From Mycobacterium paragordonae (GTDB taxonomy: Bacteria > Actinomycetota > Actinomycetes > Mycobacteriales > Mycobacteriaceae), in assembly GCF_003614435.1 (NCBI RefSeq), contig NZ_CP025546.1, positions 6,510,001-6,574,000 on the forward strand: a stretch of DNA of 64,000 nucleotides, in the 5' to 3' direction. Below, piece by piece: positions 49,509-57,976 of this stretch. Every line of letters begins with the position of its first letter. Position 1 is the first letter of the stretch. Made by a program: the position numbers and the translations under genes. Under the pieces are notes generated by a model, which saw only the letters and a list, made by a program, of their open reading frames with translations, was not told where the DNA came from and did not search any database.

Positions 49509-50335
49509 CGTTCATTGATGCTGCCGCGCAATCAAAAACGTTCACCCGCGCCTGGGGTGATCTCAGGGCAGGGTTCCGGCGCCACGAGCTGTGGCTGCAT
49601 CTGGGCTGGCAGGACATCAAGCAGCGGTACCGCCGTTCGGTGCTGGGGCCGTTCTGGATCACGATCGCGACCGGAACCACGGCGGTGGCCATGGGCGGGC
49701 TGTACTCCAAGCTGTTCCATCTCGACCTGTCCGAGCACCTGCCCTACGTCACGCTCGGCCTGATCGTGTGGAACCTGATCAATGCCGCCATTCTGGAAGG
49801 CGCCGACGTCTTCGTGCACAACGAGGGCCTGATCAAGCAACTGCCCACCCCGCTGAGCGTGCACGTCTATCGGCTGGTGTGGCGGCAGATGATCCTGTTC
49901 GCCCACAACATCGTGATCTACGTCGTCATCGCGATCATCTATCCCAAGCCGTGGTCCTGGGCGGACCTGTCGGTGCTGCCCGCGCTGGCGCTGATCATGC
50001 TCAACTGCATCTGGGTGTCGCTGTGCTTCGGCATCCTGGCCACCCGCTACCGCGACATCGGGCCGCTGCTGAACTCGGTGGTCCAGTTGCTGTTCTTCAT
50101 GACGCCGATCATCTGGAACGACAACACACTTCGGCAGCAGGGCGCCGGGCGCTGGTCGAAGATCGTCGAACTCAACCCGCTGCTGCACTACCTGGACATC
50201 GTGCGAGCGCCGCTGCTGGGTGCGCCGCAGGAACTGCGGCACTGGGCGGTGGTGGTGGTGCTGACCGTTGTCGGCTGGGTGATGGCGGCGTTCGCGATGC
50301 GGCAGTACCGCGCGCGGGTGCCCTACTGGGTGTAA
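49505..50335 (+). CDS. wzm: Polysaccharide ABC transporter permease
   Basis: A 276-residue ABC-2 permease. It begins with the cytosolic LWLHLGWQDIKQRYRRSVLG, followed by six helices such as VTLGLIVWNLINAAILEGAD and NIVIYVVIAIIYP. The ATG at 49505 overlaps glfT1 by four bases. With the ATPase at 47804 it forms the galactan flippase of the arabinogalactan pathway (Rv3783/RfbD in M. tuberculosis). A C-terminal YRARVPYWV motif is typical of the family. Confidence 0.92.
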   Translation: MTFIDAAAQSKTFTRAWGDLRAGFRRHELWLHLGWQDIKQRYRRSVLGPFWITIATGTTAVAMGGLYSKLFHLDLSEHLPYVTLGLIVWNLINAAILEGADVFVHNEGLIKQLPTPLSVHVYRLVWRQMILFAHNIVIYVVIAIIYPKPWSWADLSVLPALALIMLNCIWVSLCFGILATRYRDIGPLLNSVVQLLFFMTPIIWNDNTLRQQGAGRWSKIVELNPLLHYLDIVRAPLLGAPQELRHWAVVVVLTVVGWVMAAFAMRQYRARVPYWV

Positions 50336-50347
50336 CGTAGGCCGCAG

Positions 50348-51181
50348 TTGAGTAATCCCCACAGAGTCGATGCCAGCCTGCTTACCGGCGTCTCCGAGAC
50401 GGCCCTGCTGACCCTCAGCGGCCGAGCCTTCCAGGCCGCCCACCCGGACGCGATCATCGACGACCCGATGGCCGTCAAGCTCGTCGAGTCCATCGACTTC
50501 GACTTCGACAAGTTCGGCCGGCGCAAAGGCCAGGAGATGGCGCTGCGCTCACTGGCCGTCGACAAATGCGCGCTCGCCTATCTCACCCGGCACCCCAGGG
50601 CCACCGTCGTCGCCCTCGCCGAAGGCTTTCAGACCAGCTTCTGGCGGTTGAACAGCGCACTTCCCGACGCTCAATTCCGTTGGGTGTCAATCGACCTCCC
50701 ACCGGTGATCGAGCTGCGCCGACGGCTGCTGCCGCACTCACCCCGGATCACAGAGATCGCGCAGTCAGCCCTGGACTACTCGTGGATGGATCAGATCGAC
50801 GCCTCCGATGGCGTTTTCATTACCGCCGAGGGCCTGCTGATGTACCTGCAGCCGGCCGAGGCGATGAGTTTGATCACGCAGTGCGCCAAGCGGTTTGCCG
50901 GTGGCCAGATGTTCTTCGACGTGCCGCCGACCGTCGTCAAGAAGGTGGCGCGCAACGGGATGCGGTCGTCGAAGCACTACCGGGTGCCGCCGATGCCGTT
51001 CAGTCTGTCGCCGCGTCAATTGGCCGACCTGGCGAATACCGTGCCAGGCATCCGTGCGGTGCAGGACCTGCCGATGCCCGCGGGGCGGGGCTGGTTCTTC
51101 GGGACGCTGTACCCCGCGCTGTGGCAGTTCCCGCCGCTGCGGCAGTTCCGTGGCGCTTACACCTTGCTGGAATTCGGCTGA
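50348..51181 (+). CDS. SAM-dependent O-methyltransferase, TcmP/LCM-like
   Basis: A 277-residue protein of the leucine-carboxyl-methyltransferase/TcmP family. It has VDASLLTGVSETALLTLSGR at the start, SAM-region TVVALAEGFQTSFWRL, VSIDLPPVIELRRRLLP, and FITAEGLLMYLQPAEA. The start appears to be a TTG at 50348; no good ATG lies upstream. It follows wzm by 12 bases and may be cotranscribed with it. It is not in the M. tuberculosis order as I remember it. Substrate unknown; could be a lipid or secondary metabolite. Confidence 0.84.
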   Translation: MSNPHRVDASLLTGVSETALLTLSGRAFQAAHPDAIIDDPMAVKLVESIDFDFDKFGRRKGQEMALRSLAVDKCALAYLTRHPRATVVALAEGFQTSFWRLNSALPDAQFRWVSIDLPPVIELRRRLLPHSPRITEIAQSALDYSWMDQIDASDGVFITAEGLLMYLQPAEAMSLITQCAKRFAGGQMFFDVPPTVVKKVARNGMRSSKHYRVPPMPFSLSPRQLADLANTVPGIRAVQDLPMPAGRGWFFGTLYPALWQFPPLRQFRGAYTLLEFG

Positions 51182-51184
51182 CGC

Positions 51185-51898
51185 TCAGCGTGTTTCGCGG
51201 GTGACCACCAGTTCGTCGTTGCCGGTGGCCCAGGCGCGCAGGAAGACGTCGAGTGACACCACCTCGTCGGCGCGGGTTCCGCTGTCGTTGAGGTGCACGG
51301 TGCCGTTGGCCAGGTCCACGCCGGTCACGACGACGGCGTGGTCGCTCATCGGGTTGCCGCGGTTGTCCCGGGTCTGAATCGGCAGGCCCCAGATCATCTC
51401 GGCGTTGACCCCGGCGATCACCTTGTGGCCGTCGACCAGGTAGCGCTCGAGTGCTTCCAGACCGGAGTCCAGTCCGGTGGCGGCGGCCTCGTCCTGGCTG
51501 GTGGCCACCCCGTAGATGCCGTACCGCGCCAGCAGCGCCGGAATGTCGCCGGGGTCGGTGCCGTAGCCCGCGCTGTACATCGGCCCGGGGTGCATGCGGC
51601 TGCGCAGCTGCTGCGCCGCCCCGACGATCTCGTCCTCGGTCGGCTGGCGCCCGGTCAATTCGCCGATCACATCCGCGGCCGCCATCAGCGCGCAGTCGTC
51701 GAAGGACTGCTTGCGCCAGTACTGCGCGGCGGCGGCCGGGTTGCCGTACATCCGGGGCGCCTCGCTGTGCGGTGCGGACGCGGCGGCATGGGCCAGGCCG
51801 GTCGCCAGGCCCAGTGTTACGGCAACGCCGGCGATGGCCAGCGTGACCTTGGCGACGGTGCCGCGAACGGTTCGGCGAAGGATCTGGGAGGTGCGCAT
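51185..51898 (-). CDS. Secreted C39-type papain-fold peptidase-like protein
   Basis: A 237-residue protein starting at the ATG at 51898. A signal peptide (VTLAIAGVAVTLGLATGLAH, cleavage near AHA-AAS) is followed by a Peptidase_C39-like domain. It has Gln64 and Cys69 in KQSFDDCALMAAADV, His in NPMSDHAVVVTGV and the Asn/Asp in VHLNDSG. The catalytic set is complete, so proteolytic activity outside the cell is plausible. It is divergent from a PE_PGRS gene 214 bp away. Target unknown. Confidence 0.82.
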   Translation of the reverse strand: MRTSQILRRTVRGTVAKVTLAIAGVAVTLGLATGLAHAAASAPHSEAPRMYGNPAAAAQYWRKQSFDDCALMAAADVIGELTGRQPTEDEIVGAAQQLRSRMHPGPMYSAGYGTDPGDIPALLARYGIYGVATSQDEAAATGLDSGLEALERYLVDGHKVIAGVNAEMIWGLPIQTRDNRGNPMSDHAVVVTGVDLANGTVHLNDSGTRADEVVSLDVFLRAWATGNDELVVTRETR

Positions 51899-52112
51899 GA
51901 GAGAAGGGTCGAATGCCGCTCTCTTGGGAAGCTCTGCAGATTCTTGGGGCTCGTTCCCCAAGCACCACCGCCGGCGGGCTCCTCCCATTGGAGGAGGAAA
52001 TTTCATCCCGCGAACCGGCCGTCTGGCCGAAAGGCTTGCGGTGCCACATGACGGAAGCTGGGAACCGGAGCTATCGGCTCGGCAACCACACTCGCGTCGA
52101 GGGGACCACGCC

Positions 52113-53972
52113 ATGTCGTTCATGTTGGCCAGCCCGGAAGCACTGACGGCCGCGGCCGCGGACCTGACAAGCGTTGGCGCATGGGTGAATTCGGCGAACG
52201 CGGCGGTGGCAGCCCCAACGACGGCGGTGCCGGCGGCTGCCGCCGACGAGGTCTCGGAGCAGATTGCCGCGATCTTCAGCGCCCATGGTCAGTCGTATCA
52301 GATGCTCAGCGAACAGGCTTCGGCGTTCCACCGCCGCTTCGTCCATACCTTGACTGCAAGTGGCCTTTCGTACGCGAGCGCGGAGGCGGCGAATGTCTCG
52401 TCTTTGCAGTCAGCTGAGCAGGCGGCGCTCGGCGTGATCAACTCTCCCACCGAAACCTTATTGGGCCGGCCGCTGATCGGTAACGGCGCCGACGGCACCA
52501 CACCCGGCCAAGCAGGCGGACCCGGCGGCCTGTTGTACGGCAATGGCGGCGCCGGTGCGGCGGGCGGTGCCGGCCAAGCCGGTGGGACCGGCGGCTCGGC
52601 GGGCCTGTGGGGTCAGGGCGGCGCCGGCGGCGCGGGCGGGACCGGCGCGGTCGGCGGCAATGGCGGAAACGGCGGCGTGCTGTACGGCGGTGGCGGTGCC
52701 GGCGGCACCGGCGGGACAGGTGCTGCCGGAGGACTCGGCGGCAACGCCCTGCTGTTCGGCAGCGGCGGCGACGGCGGGGCGGGTGGCCATGCGGCAGCCG
52801 GAATCAATGGCGGCAACGCCGGGCGGGGCGGCGACGGTGGACATGCCGGGCTGTGGGGCGACGGCGGCAACGGCGGACAAGGTGGCGCCGGGATCACGGG
52901 TGCGAATGGAGCCAATCCCGTCACCAACGGGGCCACAGCGCCGACTGGAACGCCGGGCGCGGACGGCAGTGTGAACACGAACAACGACGCACGCGCCACA
53001 GGCACCGCGGGTGGCACTGGCGAAACCGGCGGCGCGGGATGGGCTGGCGGCAACGGCGGTCAGGGTGGCGACGCTGCGGCCGTCAGCACCAACACCAGCG
53101 GTGGGTACAGCATCACCGCCACGGCCGGTCAGGGCGGCCACGGTGGCTCCGCCGGACTCGCCGCGGCAGGTGGGGCCGGCGGGACGGGCGGCAACGCGTC
53201 CGCGACGAGCAGCCACACGAGCGACACCATCCCCAGCTCTGTCACCGCCAGCGGAGGCAACGGCGGCGACGGAGCAGCGGGCGGGGCTCCCGGCGGGGCA
53301 GGTGGCAACGGCGGTGCCGGCGGCAACGCGGTGACGAGCACCCGAAGCTCGGACTCCAACGAGGCCTACGGCGGCGACGGTGGCGACGGCGGCGCGGGAG
53401 CCGCCGGGGCCGTCGGCGGGACCGGCGGGAACGGCGGCTCCGGAGGCAACGGCGGTCGAGGAGGCCTGCTCATCGGAGACGGCGGCAGCGGCGGAGCGGG
53501 TGGGACCGGCGGCACCGGGGGCATCGGTGCCAGCGGCGGTACCGGTGGCAACGGCGGTGTCGGCGGCACCAGCAACACGCAGAACGCCGGTGACGGCGGC
53601 GATGCGGGCGACGGCGGTGCCGGTGGTACTGGCGGATCCGGTGGAGTCGGCGGTACGGGTGGTCAGGGCGCAGCGGGCGGCCTGCTGTCCGGCAACGGCG
53701 GCGCCGGCGGTGCCGGTGGTACCGGCGGCACCGGCGGTTCCGGAGGTACCGGCGGCACCGGCGGCCACGCCGGCGCGTCCGGCGGCACCGGCGGAGTGAC
53801 CGGAACCGGGGGTGACGGCGGCGACGCGGGCACCGGAGGGGTCGGTGGCGCCGCTGGCAGCGGCGGCAGCGGCGGCACCGGTGGGGCGCTGCTGGGCGTG
53901 GCGGGAGCGGGCGGCGCCCTAGGCAGCACCGGATCCCAGGGCGGAACCGGCACACCGGGCGGCAACGGGTAG
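52113..53972 (+). CDS. PE_PGRS family protein
   Basis: A 619-residue protein. The PE domain is MSFMLASPEALTAAAADLTS and onward, with the secretion motif YASAE. A linker holds GRPLIGNGADGTTPG, then long PGRS repeats. Unusual polar inserts occur between repeats: TGANGANPVTNGATAPTGTP, VSTNTSGGYSITATAGQ and SHTSDTIPSSVTASGG, rich in Ser/Thr. The ATG at 52113 follows GAGGGGACCACGCC. It ends in GTPGGNG and is followed by the T-fold operon after 83 bp. Export by ESX-5 is expected. Confidence 0.95.
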   Translation: MSFMLASPEALTAAAADLTSVGAWVNSANAAVAAPTTAVPAAAADEVSEQIAAIFSAHGQSYQMLSEQASAFHRRFVHTLTASGLSYASAEAANVSSLQSAEQAALGVINSPTETLLGRPLIGNGADGTTPGQAGGPGGLLYGNGGAGAAGGAGQAGGTGGSAGLWGQGGAGGAGGTGAVGGNGGNGGVLYGGGGAGGTGGTGAAGGLGGNALLFGSGGDGGAGGHAAAGINGGNAGRGGDGGHAGLWGDGGNGGQGGAGITGANGANPVTNGATAPTGTPGADGSVNTNNDARATGTAGGTGETGGAGWAGGNGGQGGDAAAVSTNTSGGYSITATAGQGGHGGSAGLAAAGGAGGTGGNASATSSHTSDTIPSSVTASGGNGGDGAAGGAPGGAGGNGGAGGNAVTSTRSSDSNEAYGGDGGDGGAGAAGAVGGTGGNGGSGGNGGRGGLLIGDGGSGGAGGTGGTGGIGASGGTGGNGGVGGTSNTQNAGDGGDAGDGGAGGTGGSGGVGGTGGQGAAGGLLSGNGGAGGAGGTGGTGGSGGTGGTGGHAGASGGTGGVTGTGGDGGDAGTGGVGGAAGSGGSGGTGGALLGVAGAGGALGSTGSQGGTGTPGGNG

Positions 53973-54055
53973 CAGAACCGCCTGCCATTACCGACGCAAG
54001 AACCCCCCAAGGATCCTTTTAGAATCCTCCAAGGCCGCGCCCGGAAGCTATCGCG

Positions 54056-54502
54056 GTGCCTCAGACACTCGTCCGTCCCGACAGCGCGATCCTGCAGTTG
54101 CGGCTCGACCGGCCCGTGCTGCTCCGTCCGATTCAGTTCCAGGCGATCTGTGAGCAGCACCTGCTGCCGTTCTACGGCGTCGTGCACATCGGCTACCTGC
54201 GCGGCGACCAACGGTTGAGCCAGGCTGAACTCACCCGCGTCGTCGAGGCGTGTGCGATCGGCGTCCAGGTACAGGACAAGATGACGACCCGCATCGGCCT
54301 CTGGCTGCACCACCAGCTCGCCCCGCGCGGCCTGGGAGTGCTGGTGGAAGGCGGCTACGCCTGCACCCCGGTGCGCGAGGGCGCCGCCCTCGCCGGGCCC
54401 ACCACCACCATGGCCTTCTACGGCTCGATGCGTGACAACGCCGACCTACAGCGCGAATTCATCACCCTCGCTACCAGAAAGAAGATCAACAACCATGCCT
54501 GA
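54056..54502 (+). CDS. Divergent GTP-cyclohydrolase-I-like T-fold protein
   Basis: A 148-residue protein that aligns by eye with the core of FolE. It has VLLRPIQFQAICEQHLLPFY, then GVVHIGYLRGDQRLSQAELT, VQVQDKMTTRI, and YACTPVREG. FolE has CEHH; here it is C32-E-Q-H35, so the zinc Cys and second His are kept and the catalytic His is Gln. The zinc Cys103 is kept but the nearby catalytic His is not. The N-terminal helices of FolE are missing. A GTP or other purine substrate is likely, the normal reaction less so. The GTG start at 54056 overlaps no gene. Confidence 0.72.
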   Translation: MPQTLVRPDSAILQLRLDRPVLLRPIQFQAICEQHLLPFYGVVHIGYLRGDQRLSQAELTRVVEACAIGVQVQDKMTTRIGLWLHHQLAPRGLGVLVEGGYACTPVREGAALAGPTTTMAFYGSMRDNADLQREFITLATRKKINNHA

Positions 54503-55028
54503 AATCGCCTTCGCCGGCCCTGCTCAGACCGCCACCATGCACCGAGATGACGCGCCCGTGGGACGTACGGCGCGCTTTCACCTGCGCAAGCGGTTCGGCG
54601 GGTTGCACTGCTGCCGCCGGTCCTGGTCCGACAACGGCAAGCGGCTGTTCCTGCACGGCTACGCGCTCAGCTTCGAGATCGAATTCGCCTGTGCCGAAAC
54701 CGAAACGGAATCCGGCCAGGTGCTCGGTTCCGACTGCCTCGACGACATCCGCGCGGCGCTGGCGGCACAATTTGCCCACACCACGCTGATCGCCACTAAC
54801 GACCCGCAACGCGACCTGTTCGAACTGCTCGCCGAACGCGACCTCGTCGACATGCGCATTGTGGACAGCACCGGCCTGGAAGCCTCGGCCGCATGGGTGT
54901 TCGAAACCGTGGAGAGGATCGTCGCGCAGGCGACGGGCGGCCGGGTCTGGGTGTCGCGCATCGACGCTCAGGAAAGCGGCAGCCGGGTGCTCACGCTGAC
55001 CGCGCTGCCGGTGAAGGACTGGGTGTGA
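54495..55028 (+). CDS. Divergent QueD/6-pyruvoyl-tetrahydropterin-synthase-like protein
   Basis: A 177-residue protein resembling QueD/PTPS by eye. It has FHLRKRFGGLHCCRRSWSD with the first zinc His (H38), and LFLHGYALSFEIEF where PTPS has HGH; here it is H54-G-Y56, so one zinc ligand is Tyr. Downstream LDDIRAALAAQFAHTTLI and LEASAAWVFETVERIV correspond to the family's helical parts. QueD and PTPS use dihydroneopterin triphosphate, the FolE product. The gene overlaps the FolE-like gene by 8 bases, so the two act together. Exact reaction unknown. Confidence 0.65.
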   Translation: MPEIAFAGPAQTATMHRDDAPVGRTARFHLRKRFGGLHCCRRSWSDNGKRLFLHGYALSFEIEFACAETETESGQVLGSDCLDDIRAALAAQFAHTTLIATNDPQRDLFELLAERDLVDMRIVDSTGLEASAAWVFETVERIVAQATGGRVWVSRIDAQESGSRVLTLTALPVKDWV

Positions 55029-55525
55029 AGGCGATTGCCGCACTCCTGATCGCCGCCACCGGCCTGCTCTGCACCGGCTACGGAAAAGCCTCAGCCACAA
55101 CCGATCTCGATTCGTTCCTGACCAACCTGCCGTCGACAGTCAGCGCGGCCGGCTCGCCGGATCAGCTGCGCGCCGCACTCAGCACGGCCCCGCCCGAGGT
55201 GTCGCAGGGCCCTGGCAACACGCTGCGGTTCCCCGGCCGGGACGCGCAGTGGCTGATGACCGCCTGGCACCTCGACCGGGTCTACGCGGTGGCCACCGAC
55301 CCGCATCAGGAGAGCTGGCAGCTGGCCCGGTACGGCCAGGATGTCGCCGACCCGAACGGAACCCGCATCGCGGTCGTTCCGATCGTCTTCGGCAACTGGA
55401 CCATCCGACCGCGACTGGCCGGGCGCCCGGCCGGCCCGCTGCCGAATGTGGTGGCGGGGGCGTCCCCGGCGTACGACGTTTTCGCCTATGCCGCGCAGGT
55501 CGTCGGAATCGACATCGACATGTAG
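55025..55525 (+). CDS. Small secreted protein of the T-fold/flotillin operon
   Basis: A 166-residue protein with a signal peptide (VKAIAALLIAATGLLCTGYG, cleavage near ASA-TTD). The Cys in GLLC is not in a good lipobox. The mature part alternates helices and strands (DLDSFLTNLPSTVSAAGSPD, QWLMTAWHLDRVYAVATDPH) and ends in VFAYAAQVVGIDIDM. I recognise no family. The GTG at 55025 overlaps the QueD-like stop by four bases, so it belongs to the same operon. It acts outside the membrane, unlike its cytosolic neighbours. Confidence 0.72.
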   Translation: MKAIAALLIAATGLLCTGYGKASATTDLDSFLTNLPSTVSAAGSPDQLRAALSTAPPEVSQGPGNTLRFPGRDAQWLMTAWHLDRVYAVATDPHQESWQLARYGQDVADPNGTRIAVVPIVFGNWTIRPRLAGRPAGPLPNVVAGASPAYDVFAYAAQVVGIDIDM

Positions 55526-55534
55526 GGCATCGAC

Positions 55535-55786
55535 ATGCAGGCATCGACAGTGCAGGATGCGACCGTGAGCGCCTCTGTCGTCGGTTGCGTGGGCACCCTG
55601 ATCGTGCCCACGCGCGGCGCCGAGGGCGCCGGCGAGGTGCTGCTGACGGTGCGCGGCACCAAGGAGACCTTCCTGGCGCGCTCCGACGAACCGTTACCGA
55701 AGGGCACCCAGGTGCTCGTCGTGCAGGCCCACGGGCCGCGAACCGTCGTCGTCGAGCCCTGGCAACACGACCCGACTTTCACTTAA
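55535..55786 (+). CDS. NfeD-like OB-fold domain protein
   Basis: An 83-residue beta-rich protein: VSASVVGCVGTLIVPTRGAE, EVLLTVRGTKETFLARSD, LPKGTQVLVVQAHG, then RTVVVEPW. This is the pattern of the C-terminal OB domain of NfeD proteins, with no transmembrane helices. NfeD-type proteins pair with flotillin or stomatin-like proteins in the same operon, and a flotillin-like gene follows here after 26 bases. So a soluble NfeD/flotillin unit is likely. The ATG at 55535 has a poor ribosome-binding site. Confidence 0.7.
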   Translation: MQASTVQDATVSASVVGCVGTLIVPTRGAEGAGEVLLTVRGTKETFLARSDEPLPKGTQVLVVQAHGPRTVVVEPWQHDPTFT

Positions 55787-55812
55787 ACATCGAAAACACA
55801 AGGAGTACAACG

Positions 55813-56916
55813 ATGCTCGGATACCGGGTGCCCGCGCCGGACGAGGCAATGCTCATTTCGGGCGGCAAAGCCAAAAGCAATGTGCCGTTTCGCGTGGTGA
55901 CCGGGCACGGCGCCTTCGTCGTCCCGTTCTTCCGGAAGGCCGCCTTCCTGACGCTGGCAATGTGCGAGGCCGAGGTCGCCGAGAAGTGCGTCACCCAGCA
56001 GGGCATCACCCTCAACGTCCGGGCGGTCATCGCGTTCAAGGTGGGCAACGACCCGGAAAGCATCATCGCCGCCGCGCAACGATTCCTGTCCGAACAAGAC
56101 CAGATGTCGGTGCTGACGGGGCGGATCTTCGCCGGGCACCTGCGCTCGATCATCGGTTCGATGACCGTCGAGCAGATCATCCGGGAGCGCCAGAAGCTGG
56201 CCACCGAGGTGCTCGACGGTTCCAAGGAGGAGATGGCCCGCATCGGCCTCAACGTCGACGCGCTGCAGATCCAGTCCATCGACGACGACGGGCTGGGCTA
56301 CATCAAGGCGATGTCTGCCCCGCACAACGCCGCCGTGCAGCAGCAGGCGCAGATTGCTCAGGCCCAGGCCAACCAGAAGGCCGCCGAGGCCGAACAGGAG
56401 TCGCAGCGCAAACAGGCCGAGTTCGCCCGCGAGACCGCCATCGTGAAGGCCCAGTACAAGGCCGAGGTGGACAAGGCGCAGGCGGAGGCAGCGCAAGCCG
56501 GCCCGCTGGCCGAGGCCGAGGCCCAGCGTGAAGTGCTGGCGATGCGCACCGAACTGGCTCAGCGGGCAGCGGAACTGCGCCAGCAGGAGCTGGTCGCCGA
56601 GGTGGTCAAGCCCGCCGAGGCCGAAGCCGAACGGGTCCGGATTCTGGCCGTGGCCGACGCCGAGAAGATGAAGATCCAGGCCGAGGCCGCCGCCTCGCAC
56701 AACCGCGTCGCGCTGGACCGGATGATCATCGACCAGCTCCCCGAGATCGTCGACAAGGCGGCACGCGGGCTGGCCGGTTCGAATCTGACCGTGCTCAACG
56801 GCGCCGAAGGGATCAGTCAGGTCACCAGCGGCCTGGTGTCACAGGGTCTGGCTATATTCGACGCCGTACGCAACGGGCTCTCGCAGGACGACGAAGACGG
56901 GGGCGCCCCGGCGTGA
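55813..56916 (+). CDS. Flotillin-like SPFH/PHB-domain protein
   Basis: A 367-residue protein starting at the ATG at 55813 behind AAGGAGTACAACG. Residues 1-about 170 form an SPFH domain (YRVPAPDEAMLISGG, VTQQGITLNVRAVIAFKVGN, SIIGSMTVEQIIRERQKLAT). Residues about 175-300 are a long Ala/Glu-rich coiled coil (QAQANQKAAEAEQESQRKQA). It lacks the usual N-terminal membrane hairpin. Flotillins make large ring assemblies on membranes. With the NfeD-like gene it forms a pair placed downstream of the T-fold enzymes. Confidence 0.83.
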   Translation: MLGYRVPAPDEAMLISGGKAKSNVPFRVVTGHGAFVVPFFRKAAFLTLAMCEAEVAEKCVTQQGITLNVRAVIAFKVGNDPESIIAAAQRFLSEQDQMSVLTGRIFAGHLRSIIGSMTVEQIIRERQKLATEVLDGSKEEMARIGLNVDALQIQSIDDDGLGYIKAMSAPHNAAVQQQAQIAQAQANQKAAEAEQESQRKQAEFARETAIVKAQYKAEVDKAQAEAAQAGPLAEAEAQREVLAMRTELAQRAAELRQQELVAEVVKPAEAEAERVRILAVADAEKMKIQAEAAASHNRVALDRMIIDQLPEIVDKAARGLAGSNLTVLNGAEGISQVTSGLVSQGLAIFDAVRNGLSQDDEDGGAPA

Positions 56917-57012
56917 TACGCGCCGGTAAACGGCTGACGGATATCAGTGACGGCCGGCCTTTTGTGGTGTATCACTGAAACGCTCGATAGGTGCTCGGCG
57001 AAAGGGGTGGTC

Positions 57013-57498
57013 GTGAGCAAGGAAGCCCAGTCCACAGATTTGGCAGCGGCAGCGCGCGACAACCTCGCCGCCGAACTGGACCGTCTCAAGCAGCGGTACG
57101 ACCGCCTGGAGATCGAGGTCAAGAACGACCGCGGGATGGTCGGTGACCACGGAGACGCGGCCGAGGCGATCCAACGGGCCGACGAGCTTGCCGTGCTCGG
57201 CGACCGGATCAACGAGCTGGACCGGCGGCTGAAGTCCGGGCCGTCCAGCACGGACGCCTCCGATGTTCTGCCCGGAGGCACCGAGGTCACGCTGCGCTTC
57301 GCCGACGGCGAAGTGGTCACCATGTACGTGATCTCGATCGTCGAGGAAACGCCGGTCGGCCACGAAGGCGAGACGTTGACCGCGCGCAGCCCGCTGGGAC
57401 AGGCGCTGGCCGGCCATCAGGCGGGCGACACGGTGACGTACTCCACGCCGCAGGGTCCCAGCCAGGTCGAGCTGCTCTCGGTGAAGCTGCCCACCTAG
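57013..57498 (+). CDS. GreA/GreB C-terminal-domain-like protein (Rv3788-like)
   Basis: A 161-residue protein starting at a GTG at 57013 behind GAAAGGGG. A coiled-coil N-terminal part ([20 protein letters not shown]) precedes an FKBP-like C-terminal domain with [19 protein letters not shown] and [20 protein letters not shown], as in Gre factors and Rnk. It lacks the two acidic tip residues of true GreA in the expected place. In M. tuberculosis Rv3788 binds RNA polymerase and inhibits transcription. Length matches that protein. Confidence 0.88.
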   Translation: MSKEAQSTDLAAAARDNLAAELDRLKQRYDRLEIEVKNDRGMVGDHGDAAEAIQRADELAVLGDRINELDRRLKSGPSSTDASDVLPGGTEVTLRFADGEVVTMYVISIVEETPVGHEGETLTARSPLGQALAGHQAGDTVTYSTPQGPSQVELLSVKLPT

Positions 57499-57509
57499 AC
57501 TCCCACTCG

Positions 57510-57944
57510 ATGATCCCGCCAGAACCAGATGCTCACCCGCCAGAACAACACCAGCATCTGCATCTGACGACCCAGGCATTGCGCTTCATCATCACCGGTT
57601 CTTTCTCGGCGGTCGTCGACTTCGGGCTCTACCTGATCCTGTACAAGGTCCTGGGCGTCCAGGTCGACCTGGCCAAGGCCACCAGCTTCATCGTCGGCAC
57701 CATCACCGCGTACCTGATCAACCGGCGCTGGACCTTCCAGGCATCGCCGAGCACCGCGCGGTTCATCGGGGTGATGGCTTTGTACGCACTCACCTTCGCG
57801 GTGCAGGTCGGGCTCAACCATCTGGTACTCGAGTTGTTGCACTACCGGGGCTGGGCCGTCCCCGTCGCGTTCGTGGTGGCACAGGGCACCGCGACGGTGA
57901 TCAATTTCATCGTGCAGCGAACCGTGATCTTCCGCATCCGCTGA
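57510..57944 (+). CDS. GtrA-family membrane protein (Rv3789-like)
   Basis: A 144-residue membrane protein with four helices: [58 protein letters not shown] and [20 protein letters not shown]. The start is polar and His-rich ([11 protein letters not shown]). Rv3789 was proposed to flip decaprenyl-phospho-arabinose or to anchor GlfT1. It lies just before dprE1 in the same direction, so cotranscription is likely. Confidence 0.9.
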   Translation: MIPPEPDAHPPEQHQHLHLTTQALRFIITGSFSAVVDFGLYLILYKVLGVQVDLAKATSFIVGTITAYLINRRWTFQASPSTARFIGVMALYALTFAVQVGLNHLVLELLHYRGWAVPVAFVVAQGTATVINFIVQRTVIFRIR

Positions 57945-57976
57945 CCCCTACCGTGGGCGCGGTACCCTCTTTGACG

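Noticed and set aside
52500..53960. Regular short repeats that might look like a CRISPR or VNTR array
   Set aside because: The repeats are GGCGGCACCGG-type codon repeats within a single open PE_PGRS frame, without conserved spacers or cas genes.
52458..53988. Long minus-strand frames opposite the third PE_PGRS
   Set aside because: Same reason: low-complexity mirror of the PGRS repeats.
53973..54055. AGGAT/ATCCT repeat after the PE_PGRS as a terminator
   Set aside because: The stem is only 5 bp with a 9-base loop and no T-run, so it is too weak to call.
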